DNA of 64,000 nucleotides, taken from positions 1 through 64,000 of IMG/VR virus record IMGVR_UViG_3300010334_000030. The stretch is one strand, 5' to 3'. This DNA is from a virus. Every line of letters begins with the position of its first letter. Position 1 is the first letter of the stretch. This document shows positions 44,171-51,763 of the stretch, piece by piece. Position numbers and translations under genes: made by a program. The notes under the pieces are model-generated. The model ran no database searches. It saw nothing but the letters and a program-made list of their open reading frames with translations, and had not been told where the DNA came from.

Positions 44171-44381
44171 CTTCGTTGCTGATGACAGCCTCTATTTTTG
44201 TTTTTGAGATGTTAGTGGTCTCAAATCCACCCACTGTACCATCAAGATACTTGGCCACTTTGGTTTCCACCTCTATGACAGATTCTCCCGATACAAGGAA
44301 TTCGATCTTTTTGAAAACCGGATCTCCGTTTTGTTTAACATCACCAGTCTCGAAATTTACTTTTACTAAGTAGTAACTCAT
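44157..44381 (-). CDS. DUF4494-like small protein
   Basis: 74 residues: MSYYLVKVNFETGDVKQNGD, then KKIEFLVSGESVIEVETKV, GGFETTNISKTKIEAVI. The pattern (a strand, then a Val-x-x-Ala/Glu-Glu helix, then FE(V/T)T-xI-x-K-x-K-I) resembles DUF4494, a small Bacteroidetes protein family of unknown role. This is one of the host-range hints in the window. Confidence 0.72.
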   Translation of the reverse strand: MSYYLVKVNFETGDVKQNGDPVFKKIEFLVSGESVIEVETKVAKYLDGTVGGFETTNISKTKIEAVISNEDVQN

Positions 44382-44404
44382 TTAATTTAGGTTTTAAAGG
44401 TTTA

Positions 44405-44584
44405 TTAATTTACTTTCTTTTTAGCATCTTGAACTTCAACTCTTAAATCTTGAGCCATTTTCTTAAGATCTTGCATGGCTTGTCTAACCCTGGTTCCTGC
44501 TGAAGAATTACCTTTTTCAAAAACCTTAGTGATGTCTGGTTTTAAGCTCTCCAGCAGAGCCTGCATTTTTTCAAACGTTTCCAT
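44405..44584 (-). CDS. histone H1-like protein (Bacteroidetes Hc1-like)
   Basis: 59 residues from the ATG at 44584 to TAA 44405-44407. A Lys-rich single-helix-pair protein: METFEKMQALLESLKPDI, FEKGNSSAGTRVRQAMQDL, KKMAQDLRVEVQDAKKKVN. The E-KGN-x2-AGTR-x-R-x-A-M-x-(D/E)-L core is, as I recall it, that of short histone H1-like proteins (Hc1 family) encoded by Bacteroidetes chromosomes. It may bind phage or host DNA, for example during packaging. It was probably acquired from a host; this needs a search. Confidence 0.75.
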   Translation of the reverse strand: METFEKMQALLESLKPDITKVFEKGNSSAGTRVRQAMQDLKKMAQDLRVEVQDAKKKVN

Positions 44585-44637
44585 AATTAATTGTTTTTTT
44601 TAATCTATATTATATGTGTCAAAAAACCCTTTGTTTC

Positions 44638-45177
44638 CTATCTGCTAATTAACACCGAATTTTTTGTAGATCCCTCTTGAACTCTCCAATTTTCACCTAG
44701 ATATGAAATAACTATAGATTTCATATATTCAATATAGGTTCCTTTACCTTGGAAAGAAAGATTTTGTTGGATTTCATCGTAGATTCTACTCACCTTTGGA
44801 TTCAATTCCAAATAATTCAAAATACATTTAGAACAAATTTCCATAAGTCTAGAAACTTCACCGCCTGAAGCTTCGAATTTTTCATCATGCTGATCAGGAA
44901 TCTCCTCTTTGTCAATTGCAAGATCCTCTATAATTTCCGGAGAGATTTGATTTAGAGCTAAAACGCAATATGAATTTTTAGCACCTGTGATCATTTCTTT
45001 ATCTGAATATTTTCCTATGGTTAAATGATATCCCATATGGCCTTTCTCATCTTCGCTCTCTATATTAAAGAAGTAGTGGTAAACATCACTAACTTTTTTT
45101 AGTAAAAATGGCGAAGTTCCAAATCCATCAGATTCATAAAGACCTGAATTGAATTCATTAAATCTTAATATTTTCAT
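44638..45177 (-). CDS. putative capsid-targeted protein, unknown function
   Basis: A 179-residue protein starting MKILRFNEFNSGLYESDGFG, a good capsid-targeting pattern with cleavage LYE|S after residue 15. The rest is a mixed alpha/beta domain (DVYHYFFNIESEDEKGHMGY; YCVLALNQISPEIIEDLAI). No motif is recognised. It is the last gene of an operon whose first two genes also have such signals, and it overlaps the ligase-nucleotidyltransferase gene by 20 nt. Confidence 0.8.
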   Translation of the reverse strand: MKILRFNEFNSGLYESDGFGTSPFLLKKVSDVYHYFFNIESEDEKGHMGYHLTIGKYSDKEMITGAKNSYCVLALNQISPEIIEDLAIDKEEIPDQHDEKFEASGGEVSRLMEICSKCILNYLELNPKVSRIYDEIQQNLSFQGKGTYIEYMKSIVISYLGENWRVQEGSTKNSVLISR

Positions 45178-47242
45178 CCTCTTGTTTATTATTTTTAGAT
45201 TTTTTTAGTGCTCTTCTTTTTGGTTTTTCCCCTTCTGTTAGACTTTCAGCGCTTGGTTTTTTTAATTCATCAGATTCTTTAAGTTCAACATCATTTAATG
45301 CAGTAACGAAAGACTGATAGAAAGATGCAACAGAAGCAGGAACCATTTTTTTAAATCCCAGAAAATCCTCATTTTTCAACTTCTCTCTCACGTCAGTAGA
45401 GGATGCAGATCTTGGAGTTTCTATGATTTTTATTTCTTGTGGGAAATCACTTCCGTGCTTTTTGAGATACTCTTCTTGTTTTTTATAGTCATCAACTCTA
45501 TCATCGCCTGCACCTATAGCTTTTATAATAAATCCATGTTCTTTAGCTGCACCATAAGCAATTCCTAATAATCCTCTGTTTACTATATAAAAACCTTTTA
45601 TTAAACTCTCTTTCTCTCTGACTAAACTCTCCATATATTTTCTAACTAAATCCAAACTAAATGGAGATTTTTTAGACTTACTGTGCCCTGGGTGAACTAC
45701 TGCTATTATACAAGGGAGATTGTTTTTCTCCTTCATAAAGGTAGCCATTTTTAAATGACCATTATGGAAAGGCTGAAATCTTCCAAGAATAACATTTACC
45801 GGTTCAAGCTCTTTCTTTTCCTCTTTATCTTCCTTCTTCTCATCCTTCTTAGAATCTTCAGTGAGTTTAGGTTTTCTTGATGTGTCTATTTTTTCAATAG
45901 CTGAAATAAATTCATTATATGAATAGAATTCTCCATCTTCCTCGTTTTCGACCTCACTAACATCTTCACTCTCGACAGTTAAATAATCTATCTTTCTTCT
46001 TCCCAGACTCTTTTTAAAGTCTAAAAATGAAGGTAAAGAAACAGACTCTGAAACATTCTTCTCTTTCTTTCCTGATATTCTTTTCTCCAACTGAGAAACT
46101 AGAGAATTGAATTGATCCATAATCGATTGTGTGATTATTCCACCTGGTCTCTTTTTTATCTTTCTGAAAGAATTAAGAATCAGCTTAAATAGGGATTCAA
46201 ATGATTCATCAAGATCAACATACTTTAAAACACGTTTGTCTTTGATCATTCCCTTGTTTAACCTAAAGTCATCTCTCTTAAGATACTCCGGTTCTTGGAA
46301 ATCTGCATTTTTATATTTAGAAGAATACTCGTCAAGAAATTTAGAAAAAACATCAGACATAAAAGAAACATATCTTTCGTCTTCAGTTTCACCGTCCATT
46401 GAGAATGAATCTACACCATTCTCTAAGATGAAATTCATAACGTCTAATATAGCTATACCTAAGAAATCACTCGGCTTATCCTCTCTTTTCTTCTTGGCCT
46501 TAGATTTAGCTAGCTCAGTGAAAACCGGATTTACCATCTTAGATAAAACTGGTTCGCCTTCTTCAACATCCTTACCAAATCTAAATACTATACCTTCGAT
46601 AGGTTTTTCTAAATCGTGGTTTAAAGCAGTAGTTTTAAGCTCAGGATTAAGAACCCCAATTATGAATGCAACAAAGCTTCTAGTTTTATATTCATTCACA
46701 AGGTCTTCAAATGGGGTTTGAAGAAAATTCATAATCTGAGATTTTTGATTTTCATCAAGTTCTCCCTGGAAAATTATCGGAGGTCTTTCAACACCAATAA
46801 GATCTGCCCAAGTATCAAGCTTCTCTTTATCTTGTATAGTACCCTGTGCATTTCCACTTAAATCTTTTCTGTGAACATAGGAAAGGATAAGATTGTTTTT
46901 AGGAACCCTATCGTAAACAATTTCAACTGGATTATTACTTGAAAAATACTCTAAGCCAAATCTCCATCCTCTAGGGATCTTTTGAATTACGTGAGGAGGA
47001 AGAGACTCGATATAGTTTATAGGCTTCTCGTAATATTTCATAAGAGTTCTATCAACGAGTGTAATTGGATTTCTTTGATCCCTTTTGTAAAAAAGAAATT
47101 TACCAGTTTCAATATCTCTTTCAAAAATAAATGCAGAACCATCCATCTTCTCATTCACAGTCACGTATGAGTTCAAAAGCTTATCTACGAATTCCTTGCC
47201 CTTCTTGTTATAGAGATCATATAAATGAACGATTCCTGACAT
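45158..47242 (-). CDS. fusion of ligase-like nucleotidyltransferase and HxGH cytidylyl/adenylyltransferase
   Basis: 694 residues. N-terminal domain: VTVNEKMDGSAFIF (motif I K-x-D-G, Lys32), RFGLEYFSS (motif III-like) and PIEGIVFRFG (motif IV-like), the pattern of ATP-dependent DNA/RNA ligases and other covalent nucleotidyltransferases. A 200-residue helical, charged linker follows. The C-terminal domain (from about residue 480) has NVILGRFQPFHNGHLKM, the HxGH signature, KSKKSPFSLDLV and SASSTDVREKL, as in nicotinamide-nucleotide adenylyltransferases and phosphopantetheine adenylyltransferases. A nucleic-acid-modifying or RNA-repair enzyme coupled to NAD+ metabolism is one reading. It lacks a capsid-targeting start although its neighbours have one. 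Substrates are unknown. Confidence 0.82.
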   Translation of the reverse strand: MSGIVHLYDLYNKKGKEFVDKLLNSYVTVNEKMDGSAFIFERDIETGKFLFYKRDQRNPITLVDRTLMKYYEKPINYIESLPPHVIQKIPRGWRFGLEYFSSNNPVEIVYDRVPKNNLILSYVHRKDLSGNAQGTIQDKEKLDTWADLIGVERPPIIFQGELDENQKSQIMNFLQTPFEDLVNEYKTRSFVAFIIGVLNPELKTTALNHDLEKPIEGIVFRFGKDVEEGEPVLSKMVNPVFTELAKSKAKKKREDKPSDFLGIAILDVMNFILENGVDSFSMDGETEDERYVSFMSDVFSKFLDEYSSKYKNADFQEPEYLKRDDFRLNKGMIKDKRVLKYVDLDESFESLFKLILNSFRKIKKRPGGIITQSIMDQFNSLVSQLEKRISGKKEKNVSESVSLPSFLDFKKSLGRRKIDYLTVESEDVSEVENEEDGEFYSYNEFISAIEKIDTSRKPKLTEDSKKDEKKEDKEEKKELEPVNVILGRFQPFHNGHLKMATFMKEKNNLPCIIAVVHPGHSKSKKSPFSLDLVRKYMESLVREKESLIKGFYIVNRGLLGIAYGAAKEHGFIIKAIGAGDDRVDDYKKQEEYLKKHGSDFPQEIKIIETPRSASSTDVREKLKNEDFLGFKKMVPASVASFYQSFVTALNDVELKESDELKKPSAESLTEGEKPKRRALKKSKNNKQEDENIKI

Positions 47243-47267
47243 AATTTTATTTTAAAACTTTATTACT

Positions 47268-48197
47268 TTATATTGTATTTATTTCACTCGGAACTGGTAA
47301 TCCAACTCTAGTTAGATATTCCAAAAATTTAGTTTTGATGTGAGGAAGCTGATCTCTCAATTCAAAATTAGGCGATGTGATAATCTTAAACACATCCTCA
47401 AATGTTTTAACGTCATTCTGAGAGTATCCCTGACCTAATGCGAAATCTATAAACTCCTGGGGATTATTAGTTACGAATCTTTCACTACCCGGAATTTTAG
47501 CTGCATTTTTAAGTCTTGCTTTAATCTTTCCTCTGTATGATTTAGTGTGCCAGAATAGTCCATCACTTAAAATCAGTACTGGTGTTTCGTAATCCATAAC
47601 CTGACCTTCATCATCTGTGTTTATAACTTCGGCTCTAGCTGATAATATAGCTGCTAATAACCAGTTACGGTGAGCAGATTTATATTTGCTTTCACCCTTT
47701 TTGTAATCAGGAGAATAGTAGATAAACTTAGACCATGTCATATCTGATAAAGGAATAAGATCTAACTGAACCTCACCTTTACCTGGATCTCCTTCTATTG
47801 GCCAGCCTAAACTAACTATATTAAGTCCTGACATTAATCTGATCTCCGGTTTAAATCCAAGAGATTCCTCTAGCTCAGCATCGAGTATATCAAAAACTCT
47901 CTTAGCACATTCCTTATATCCAATCCCCTCTTTTTGGGAAAACCAATTTCCATTATACCCAATATCAAGGTCACCAGACGTATCGTCTGGATTTTCTTTC
48001 TTCCCTATACTTCCAATAACAACATAATTGGTTCCTTCTGAATTTGGATCTATCTCTAATAGAGGGAATAATATATTTTTAATGTTTTCCATTGTTAAAG
48101 AAAATTCAGCCTCTCTAATTCTTCTTGAGCTTTTTATAGCAGCACCGCCCTCGAAGATTTTAGAGAATCCAGAAAAATTTAAAATCTTACTTTTCAT
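47268..48197 (-). CDS. polymerase-beta-fold nucleotidyltransferase with capsid-targeting N-terminus
   Basis: 309 residues. The nucleotidyltransferase core has VVIGSIGKKENPDDTSGDLD (G-S at 62-63; Asp76 and Asp78 as the DxD) and a third acid in VQLDLIPL (Asp146). The C-terminal part is helical. The fold covers tRNA/antibiotic nucleotidyltransferases, MNT toxins and others, so the target is unknown. The N-terminus MKSKILNFSGFSKIFEGG fits the capsid-targeting pattern, with IFE|G after residue 16. If packaged, it would be injected with DNA and could modify host molecules, as T4 Alt does by a different chemistry. It overlaps its upstream gene by 11 nt. Confidence 0.78.
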   Translation of the reverse strand: MKSKILNFSGFSKIFEGGAAIKSSRRIREAEFSLTMENIKNILFPLLEIDPNSEGTNYVVIGSIGKKENPDDTSGDLDIGYNGNWFSQKEGIGYKECAKRVFDILDAELEESLGFKPEIRLMSGLNIVSLGWPIEGDPGKGEVQLDLIPLSDMTWSKFIYYSPDYKKGESKYKSAHRNWLLAAILSARAEVINTDDEGQVMDYETPVLILSDGLFWHTKSYRGKIKARLKNAAKIPGSERFVTNNPQEFIDFALGQGYSQNDVKTFEDVFKIITSPNFELRDQLPHIKTKFLEYLTRVGLPVPSEINTI

Positions 48198-48756
48198 AGG
48201 GCCTTAATCTGTCATAATATCTTTCCATAGCTCCACTTAAATAGTCGCTGTAAACTCTTTCGTCTCCATTCTTAGGATTTTCCGGGTCGTATCCCTTGCC
48301 AAAATAACCTTTCCCTTTTAAAACACCAGAGGTGTAGAAATCTTGGGCATCCTTTTGGGTTACATTTTTTCCTTTAATGTTTTTAGCTTCCCAGCTATCT
48401 AAAACATCATCTTTCTTCTGCTCCACTCTATCTTTAGACATCTTAGCAAATGTGTCTTTATTATCCCCAGTTGAGAAGAAATCAGCTACGGCAGCACCAG
48501 CACTGAATATCAATCTACCAAATAAAGAAAAAACATTTTTTGCTATGTTAACAGGATCTTCCCCACTATTTTGATAAGAATCTCCCTTTCTATATTCAAT
48601 GTCACTTCTAAGACCAGATGACATTCCCCTCATCCATCTGCTAAATTTGGTTTTTCCTTTATCAGATGGTGCATATTCTGAAGATCTCCCTCTTGAATAA
48701 TACCTGCTAGATTCACTAATGGATTCAGAAAAAGCCTCGAATTTTTTAATTCTCAT
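48187..48756 (-). CDS. putative capsid-targeted protein, first gene of payload operon
   Basis: A 189-residue protein beginning MRIKKFEAFSESISESSRYY, with cleavage ISE|S after residue 15. The remainder is basic and Tyr/Ser/Gly-rich, with a moderately hydrophobic helix (FSLFGRLIFSAGAAVADFF) in the middle that may contact membranes. No enzymatic motif is seen. A GATATATA box is 20 nt upstream. Confidence 0.8.
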   Translation of the reverse strand: MRIKKFEAFSESISESSRYYSRGRSSEYAPSDKGKTKFSRWMRGMSSGLRSDIEYRKGDSYQNSGEDPVNIAKNVFSLFGRLIFSAGAAVADFFSTGDNKDTFAKMSKDRVEQKKDDVLDSWEAKNIKGKNVTQKDAQDFYTSGVLKGKGYFGKGYDPENPKNGDERVYSDYLSGAMERYYDRLRPYEK

Positions 48757-48776
48757 TGGGAACTTCTATTTTTCTA

Positions 48777-48784
48777 TATATATC
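48777..48784 (-). promoter_or_regulatory. putative GATATATA late-type promoter box
   Basis: GATATATATAGAAAAATAG on the minus strand, 20 nt before the ATG at 48756. It would drive the four-gene operon down to 44638. Confidence 0.5.
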
Positions 48785-48790
48785 CCCTGG

Positions 48791-50314
48791 CTAGAGTTTA
48801 ACTTTAAAAATTTTATACTCAAACCCCTCTTTTTTGTAAATCTGGAGTCTGACCTCCCCATGTTTAACTAAATAGTTTTGATATTTGCTACTACTGAAGT
48901 CATCTACAAAGTCTATTACGTTAACTTTCTCCTTACCCTCCATCTTTCTCATCCCTCTTCCTAGGCTCTGCTTAATTAGGACCTCGCTCTTATATGATTC
49001 AACCAGAAATATATTATGAATATTGTTAATTGATATACCAGTAGCAAATGTGCCGTATGTGGCTATTAGGATCTTATTACCGCCCGCTGCCATTCGACCC
49101 TTATATTCTTCTCTTAAACTCTCGTCGGTGTCGCCATCCACGTAAAACACCTCTTTATCGCTAGTTTTTTCCCTTATAAGATTCCAGATCTGCTTTCCGT
49201 ACTCATCCTTTACTGATTGGAAGAGAACCAAAGAGTTCTTGGAAGTTTTTGTGATAAAATCAACAACATAATTAAGTCTCTTCTTGCTTTCAATAACAAG
49301 CTTTCTCTCTATGTTGTAAACATCATTCCCCTCAAGGTTGTTGTGATTCGTCTTCAGTTCTGCTAATTTATCTTTGTACTCCTGATCCAACCAATCTAGC
49401 ATCACTATTTTAATTGAAACTGGGGTAGCATAATTATTATCAAAAAGAAAGCTTGGCGGGATCTCGACCATTAAAGGACCTAGAAATTGCTGAATTGTTA
49501 GATAATCGGCGGTTCCCCTTTTTGTTAGGGTTCCAGTAAGTCCATATCTCCACCTAGAGTGCATACAATTAGACATGATCTTCTTAATTGACATTGAATT
49601 GGTGTGATGGGCTTCATCCACAAAAACTGCATCAACCTCTTCAAAAAACTCTGGATCCTGTTTTACTAAAGATTGGAAGGTTCCTATAATTAGGTCACAT
49701 CCTTGTCTAAGCTTATTTCCCCCACCTATCTGTTGGATCTTAACCCCAAGCTTTTCCAACCCATAATCATCAAAGTCTTCCGTTCCCTGAATAACTAGAT
49801 TGTTATTAGGGGCAACCATCATAAACTTACGTATAAGTCCTTTACTTTTAAGATAAGCAAAGATCATAAAGGAGATTAGGGTTTTTCCTGACGATGTAGC
49901 AACTTCAGAAACAGAGTATCTATATTTGATCAATTTCCAGGCTGTCTCTATCTGATAATCACGTGGCTCCATTTTAGAGTCAGAAAAAAATTCATTTACC
50001 CATAGGGTAAAGTCATCAAGGGTTAAATCTTTCAGAATAAGATCATCTAAACCTTCTATCTCTATCTTTATTTTGTAGTCTTCTCCAATTTGCATTAGCT
50101 CTCTCCAAAGACCAATAGGGACTCTCATAAAAGGTCCCTTTTTATCAACAAAGCAAACACTTCCATCCCAAATTTTCTTTTTGACTAGAGGGTGGAAATA
50201 GAAGTTGTGGATCTTCTTCGTCAGCGATATTTCTATTTGTTTCTTCTCGATCTCATCTGGAGATTCTATAAGAACCATCCACTGTTGATCTTCTGAAACT
50301 TGAAATTTAAGCAT
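48791..50314 (-). CDS. uvsW: UvsW-type DNA helicase (SF2)
   Basis: 507 residues, close to the T4 UvsW length (about 503). A UvsW-like N-terminal domain (1-110) precedes the SF2 motor: Q-motif region MEPRDYQIETAWK (115-127), Walker A ATSSGKT (139-145), FVDEAHH, YGLTGTL (motif III) and ATYGTFATGISINNIHNIF, then QSLGRGMRK (motif VI). In T4 this helicase unwinds R-loops and branched DNA, switching replication from origin- to recombination-dependent. It is followed by the capsid-payload operon and preceded by a homing endonuclease gene. Confidence 0.93.
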   Translation of the reverse strand: MLKFQVSEDQQWMVLIESPDEIEKKQIEISLTKKIHNFYFHPLVKKKIWDGSVCFVDKKGPFMRVPIGLWRELMQIGEDYKIKIEIEGLDDLILKDLTLDDFTLWVNEFFSDSKMEPRDYQIETAWKLIKYRYSVSEVATSSGKTLISFMIFAYLKSKGLIRKFMMVAPNNNLVIQGTEDFDDYGLEKLGVKIQQIGGGNKLRQGCDLIIGTFQSLVKQDPEFFEEVDAVFVDEAHHTNSMSIKKIMSNCMHSRWRYGLTGTLTKRGTADYLTIQQFLGPLMVEIPPSFLFDNNYATPVSIKIVMLDWLDQEYKDKLAELKTNHNNLEGNDVYNIERKLVIESKKRLNYVVDFITKTSKNSLVLFQSVKDEYGKQIWNLIREKTSDKEVFYVDGDTDESLREEYKGRMAAGGNKILIATYGTFATGISINNIHNIFLVESYKSEVLIKQSLGRGMRKMEGKEKVNVIDFVDDFSSSKYQNYLVKHGEVRLQIYKKEGFEYKIFKVKL

Positions 50315-50317
50315 TAA

Positions 50318-51007
50318 TTATTCTTTATTTTTATAAGACCATAAAAATCCACCTGCACTTTTACCCCTTCCGTTTAAAATTTTAGAAATAGAGCAAACCC
50401 CAGTTTTTTCTTGTGCCTCTTTAATTGATTCAAACTCATTAATAAAAGCTCCGGACATATCCATTTGAATAACAGGCTTACTTCTAGATTTTATCATTTT
50501 ATTTATACTATCTTGAGAAAATTTGAATCCAAGGGTTCTTTTGTTACCCTTCATTGATTCATGAATTTTTTTTAAATGTTTTGATTGGTTTTCAGTAAGA
50601 ATACCTTTTTTGGAAAGCCCCAGATTTTTTCTATGCTCCTCCGTAAAGAATCTATTTCCATTTCCCTCCCCACCATTACTAAGATTTCTTAAAGGTCCAT
50701 TTTTTAAATCAAATCTACCTATTGTCACTATCATTTCATTCTCTATGGAAAATGAATCTTTCTCATTAAGATTCTCACTATATTTAATTATTACCGGCTC
50801 CAATCCGCAATCCAGTATTTTTTTAATTATATGATACTTAGGAAGATTCGAATATTTCCCGCGTTTAACTTTCTGTAAATGTATTCTGCTTCTAAAATTC
50901 CTACCCTTCCCTACATAAAAAGGCTCATATTCAAAGATATACTTCCCGTAAGCCCAATTTCCAGGTTTTCTTGGATCTAAATAAACATAAACATAATAAT
51001 TATCCAC
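50318..51007 (-). CDS. GIY-YIG homing endonuclease with NUMOD domains
   Basis: 229 residues from a GTG start. The GIY-YIG domain (about 1-100) has YVYVYLDPR and FYVGKGRNFRSR with catalytic Tyr/Arg, and ENEMI with the metal Glu. Two NUMOD3-type repeats (RFFTEEHRKNLGLSKKG; RTLGFKFSQDSINKMI) are followed by a C-terminal NUMOD1 DNA-recognition module (KPVIQMDMSGAFINEF ... KILNGRGKSAGGFLWSY). It is a free-standing, mobile endonuclease inserted between uvsW and the uvsY-like gene, which are neighbours in T4. No intron boundary was visible. Confidence 0.95.
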   Translation of the reverse strand: MDNYYVYVYLDPRKPGNWAYGKYIFEYEPFYVGKGRNFRSRIHLQKVKRGKYSNLPKYHIIKKILDCGLEPVIIKYSENLNEKDSFSIENEMIVTIGRFDLKNGPLRNLSNGGEGNGNRFFTEEHRKNLGLSKKGILTENQSKHLKKIHESMKGNKRTLGFKFSQDSINKMIKSRSKPVIQMDMSGAFINEFESIKEAQEKTGVCSISKILNGRGKSAGGFLWSYKNKE

Positions 51008-51025
51008 TGTATATAATTTTTATAT

Positions 51026-51033
51026 TATATATC
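51026..51033 (-). promoter_or_regulatory. putative GATATATA box before homing endonuclease
   Basis: GATATATAATATAAAAATTAT on the minus strand, 18 nt before the GTG at 51007. T4-like homing endonuclease genes often carry their own late promoter, which would fit. Confidence 0.45.
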
Positions 51034-51056
51034 TTTTATATGGAATAAAAGTCCGT

Positions 51057-51500
51057 CTATTTAATAGATCCACCTCTTAGATATTCCTCTAATGATATTC
51101 TTTGGCGTATACCATATAGCATATGATCAACCGTCTGCACGGTTTGATCTATGAATTTTCTATGATTCTCAACAAGATCTATTTTTTCAGAAATCTCGGT
51201 TAGATCCCCTTCGATTAAAAGCATCTTTTCGTTCGATCCGTATCTGACATCGCTTTTTTCAGAGTACTCCTTCATCTTCTTTGCCTTGTCAGCATTATAT
51301 TTTGAATTGAGCTTTGCAATTATAGAAGCTAGCTTGTAGCTATATTCTAAAAGAATTTGTCTTTGACTGAAAAGATCTATCTGGGCTTTAGCAACTGTTT
51401 GAATGCTCTTCAGATTTAATGCGATACCTTGGATCTTTTCTTTCCATTCAAGCCTTTCGTCTTCAAATATTTTATTAAAGTCTTTTTTTTCTTCCGACAT
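51057..51500 (-). CDS. UvsY-like recombination mediator (tentative)
   Basis: A 147-residue all-helical, charged protein. Similarity to T4 UvsY (137 residues) is suggested by size, helical content, the segment NADKAKKMKEYSEKSDVRYG followed by EKMLLIEGDLTEI, and position next to uvsW as in T4, separated only by the endonuclease. UvsY loads the UvsX recombinase onto gp32-coated DNA. Sequence similarity is weak by eye, so this stays tentative; uvsX itself is not in the window. Confidence 0.6.
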   Translation of the reverse strand: MSEEKKDFNKIFEDERLEWKEKIQGIALNLKSIQTVAKAQIDLFSQRQILLEYSYKLASIIAKLNSKYNADKAKKMKEYSEKSDVRYGSNEKMLLIEGDLTEISEKIDLVENHRKFIDQTVQTVDHMLYGIRQRISLEEYLRGGSIK

Positions 51501-51763
51501 TAGAATAGTTTTGATTTGTTATCTCTTTTCTTCTTACCTATTTCTACCACTTTTGGTTTCTTTTCGATTTCGCCTTTCTTTTTAACTGGATTTGAAACAT
51601 TGGGATCATCAAAAGAAACATCAACACTTCCAAATGATTCCTCTCTGATCTTTACTGGGAATTTAAGTTTAGGACCAGATCTATGATCTAGCTGGGATTC
51701 CCATTCCCCAGTTCTATCCATTCCTGAATTTGGATCGTCAATTAATAAAATATCTAAGGTCAA
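51500..51763 (-). CDS. small hypothetical protein
   Basis: An 87-residue charged protein with acidic N-terminal and Lys-rich C-terminal halves (KPKVVEIGKKKRDNKSKLF). It overlaps the primase stop by 26 nt and the UvsY-like start by one base, so it is tightly packed in the replication operon. No family is recognised. Confidence 0.68.
   Translation of the reverse strand: MTLDILLIDDPNSGMDRTGEWESQLDHRSGPKLKFPVKIREESFGSVDVSFDDPNVSNPVKKKGEIEKKPKVVEIGKKKRDNKSKLF

Noticed and set aside
46131-46721. 196-residue plus-strand frame
   Set aside because: Antisense to the ligase-nucleotidyltransferase gene, which has clear motifs; composition of the antisense frame is typical of a shadow.
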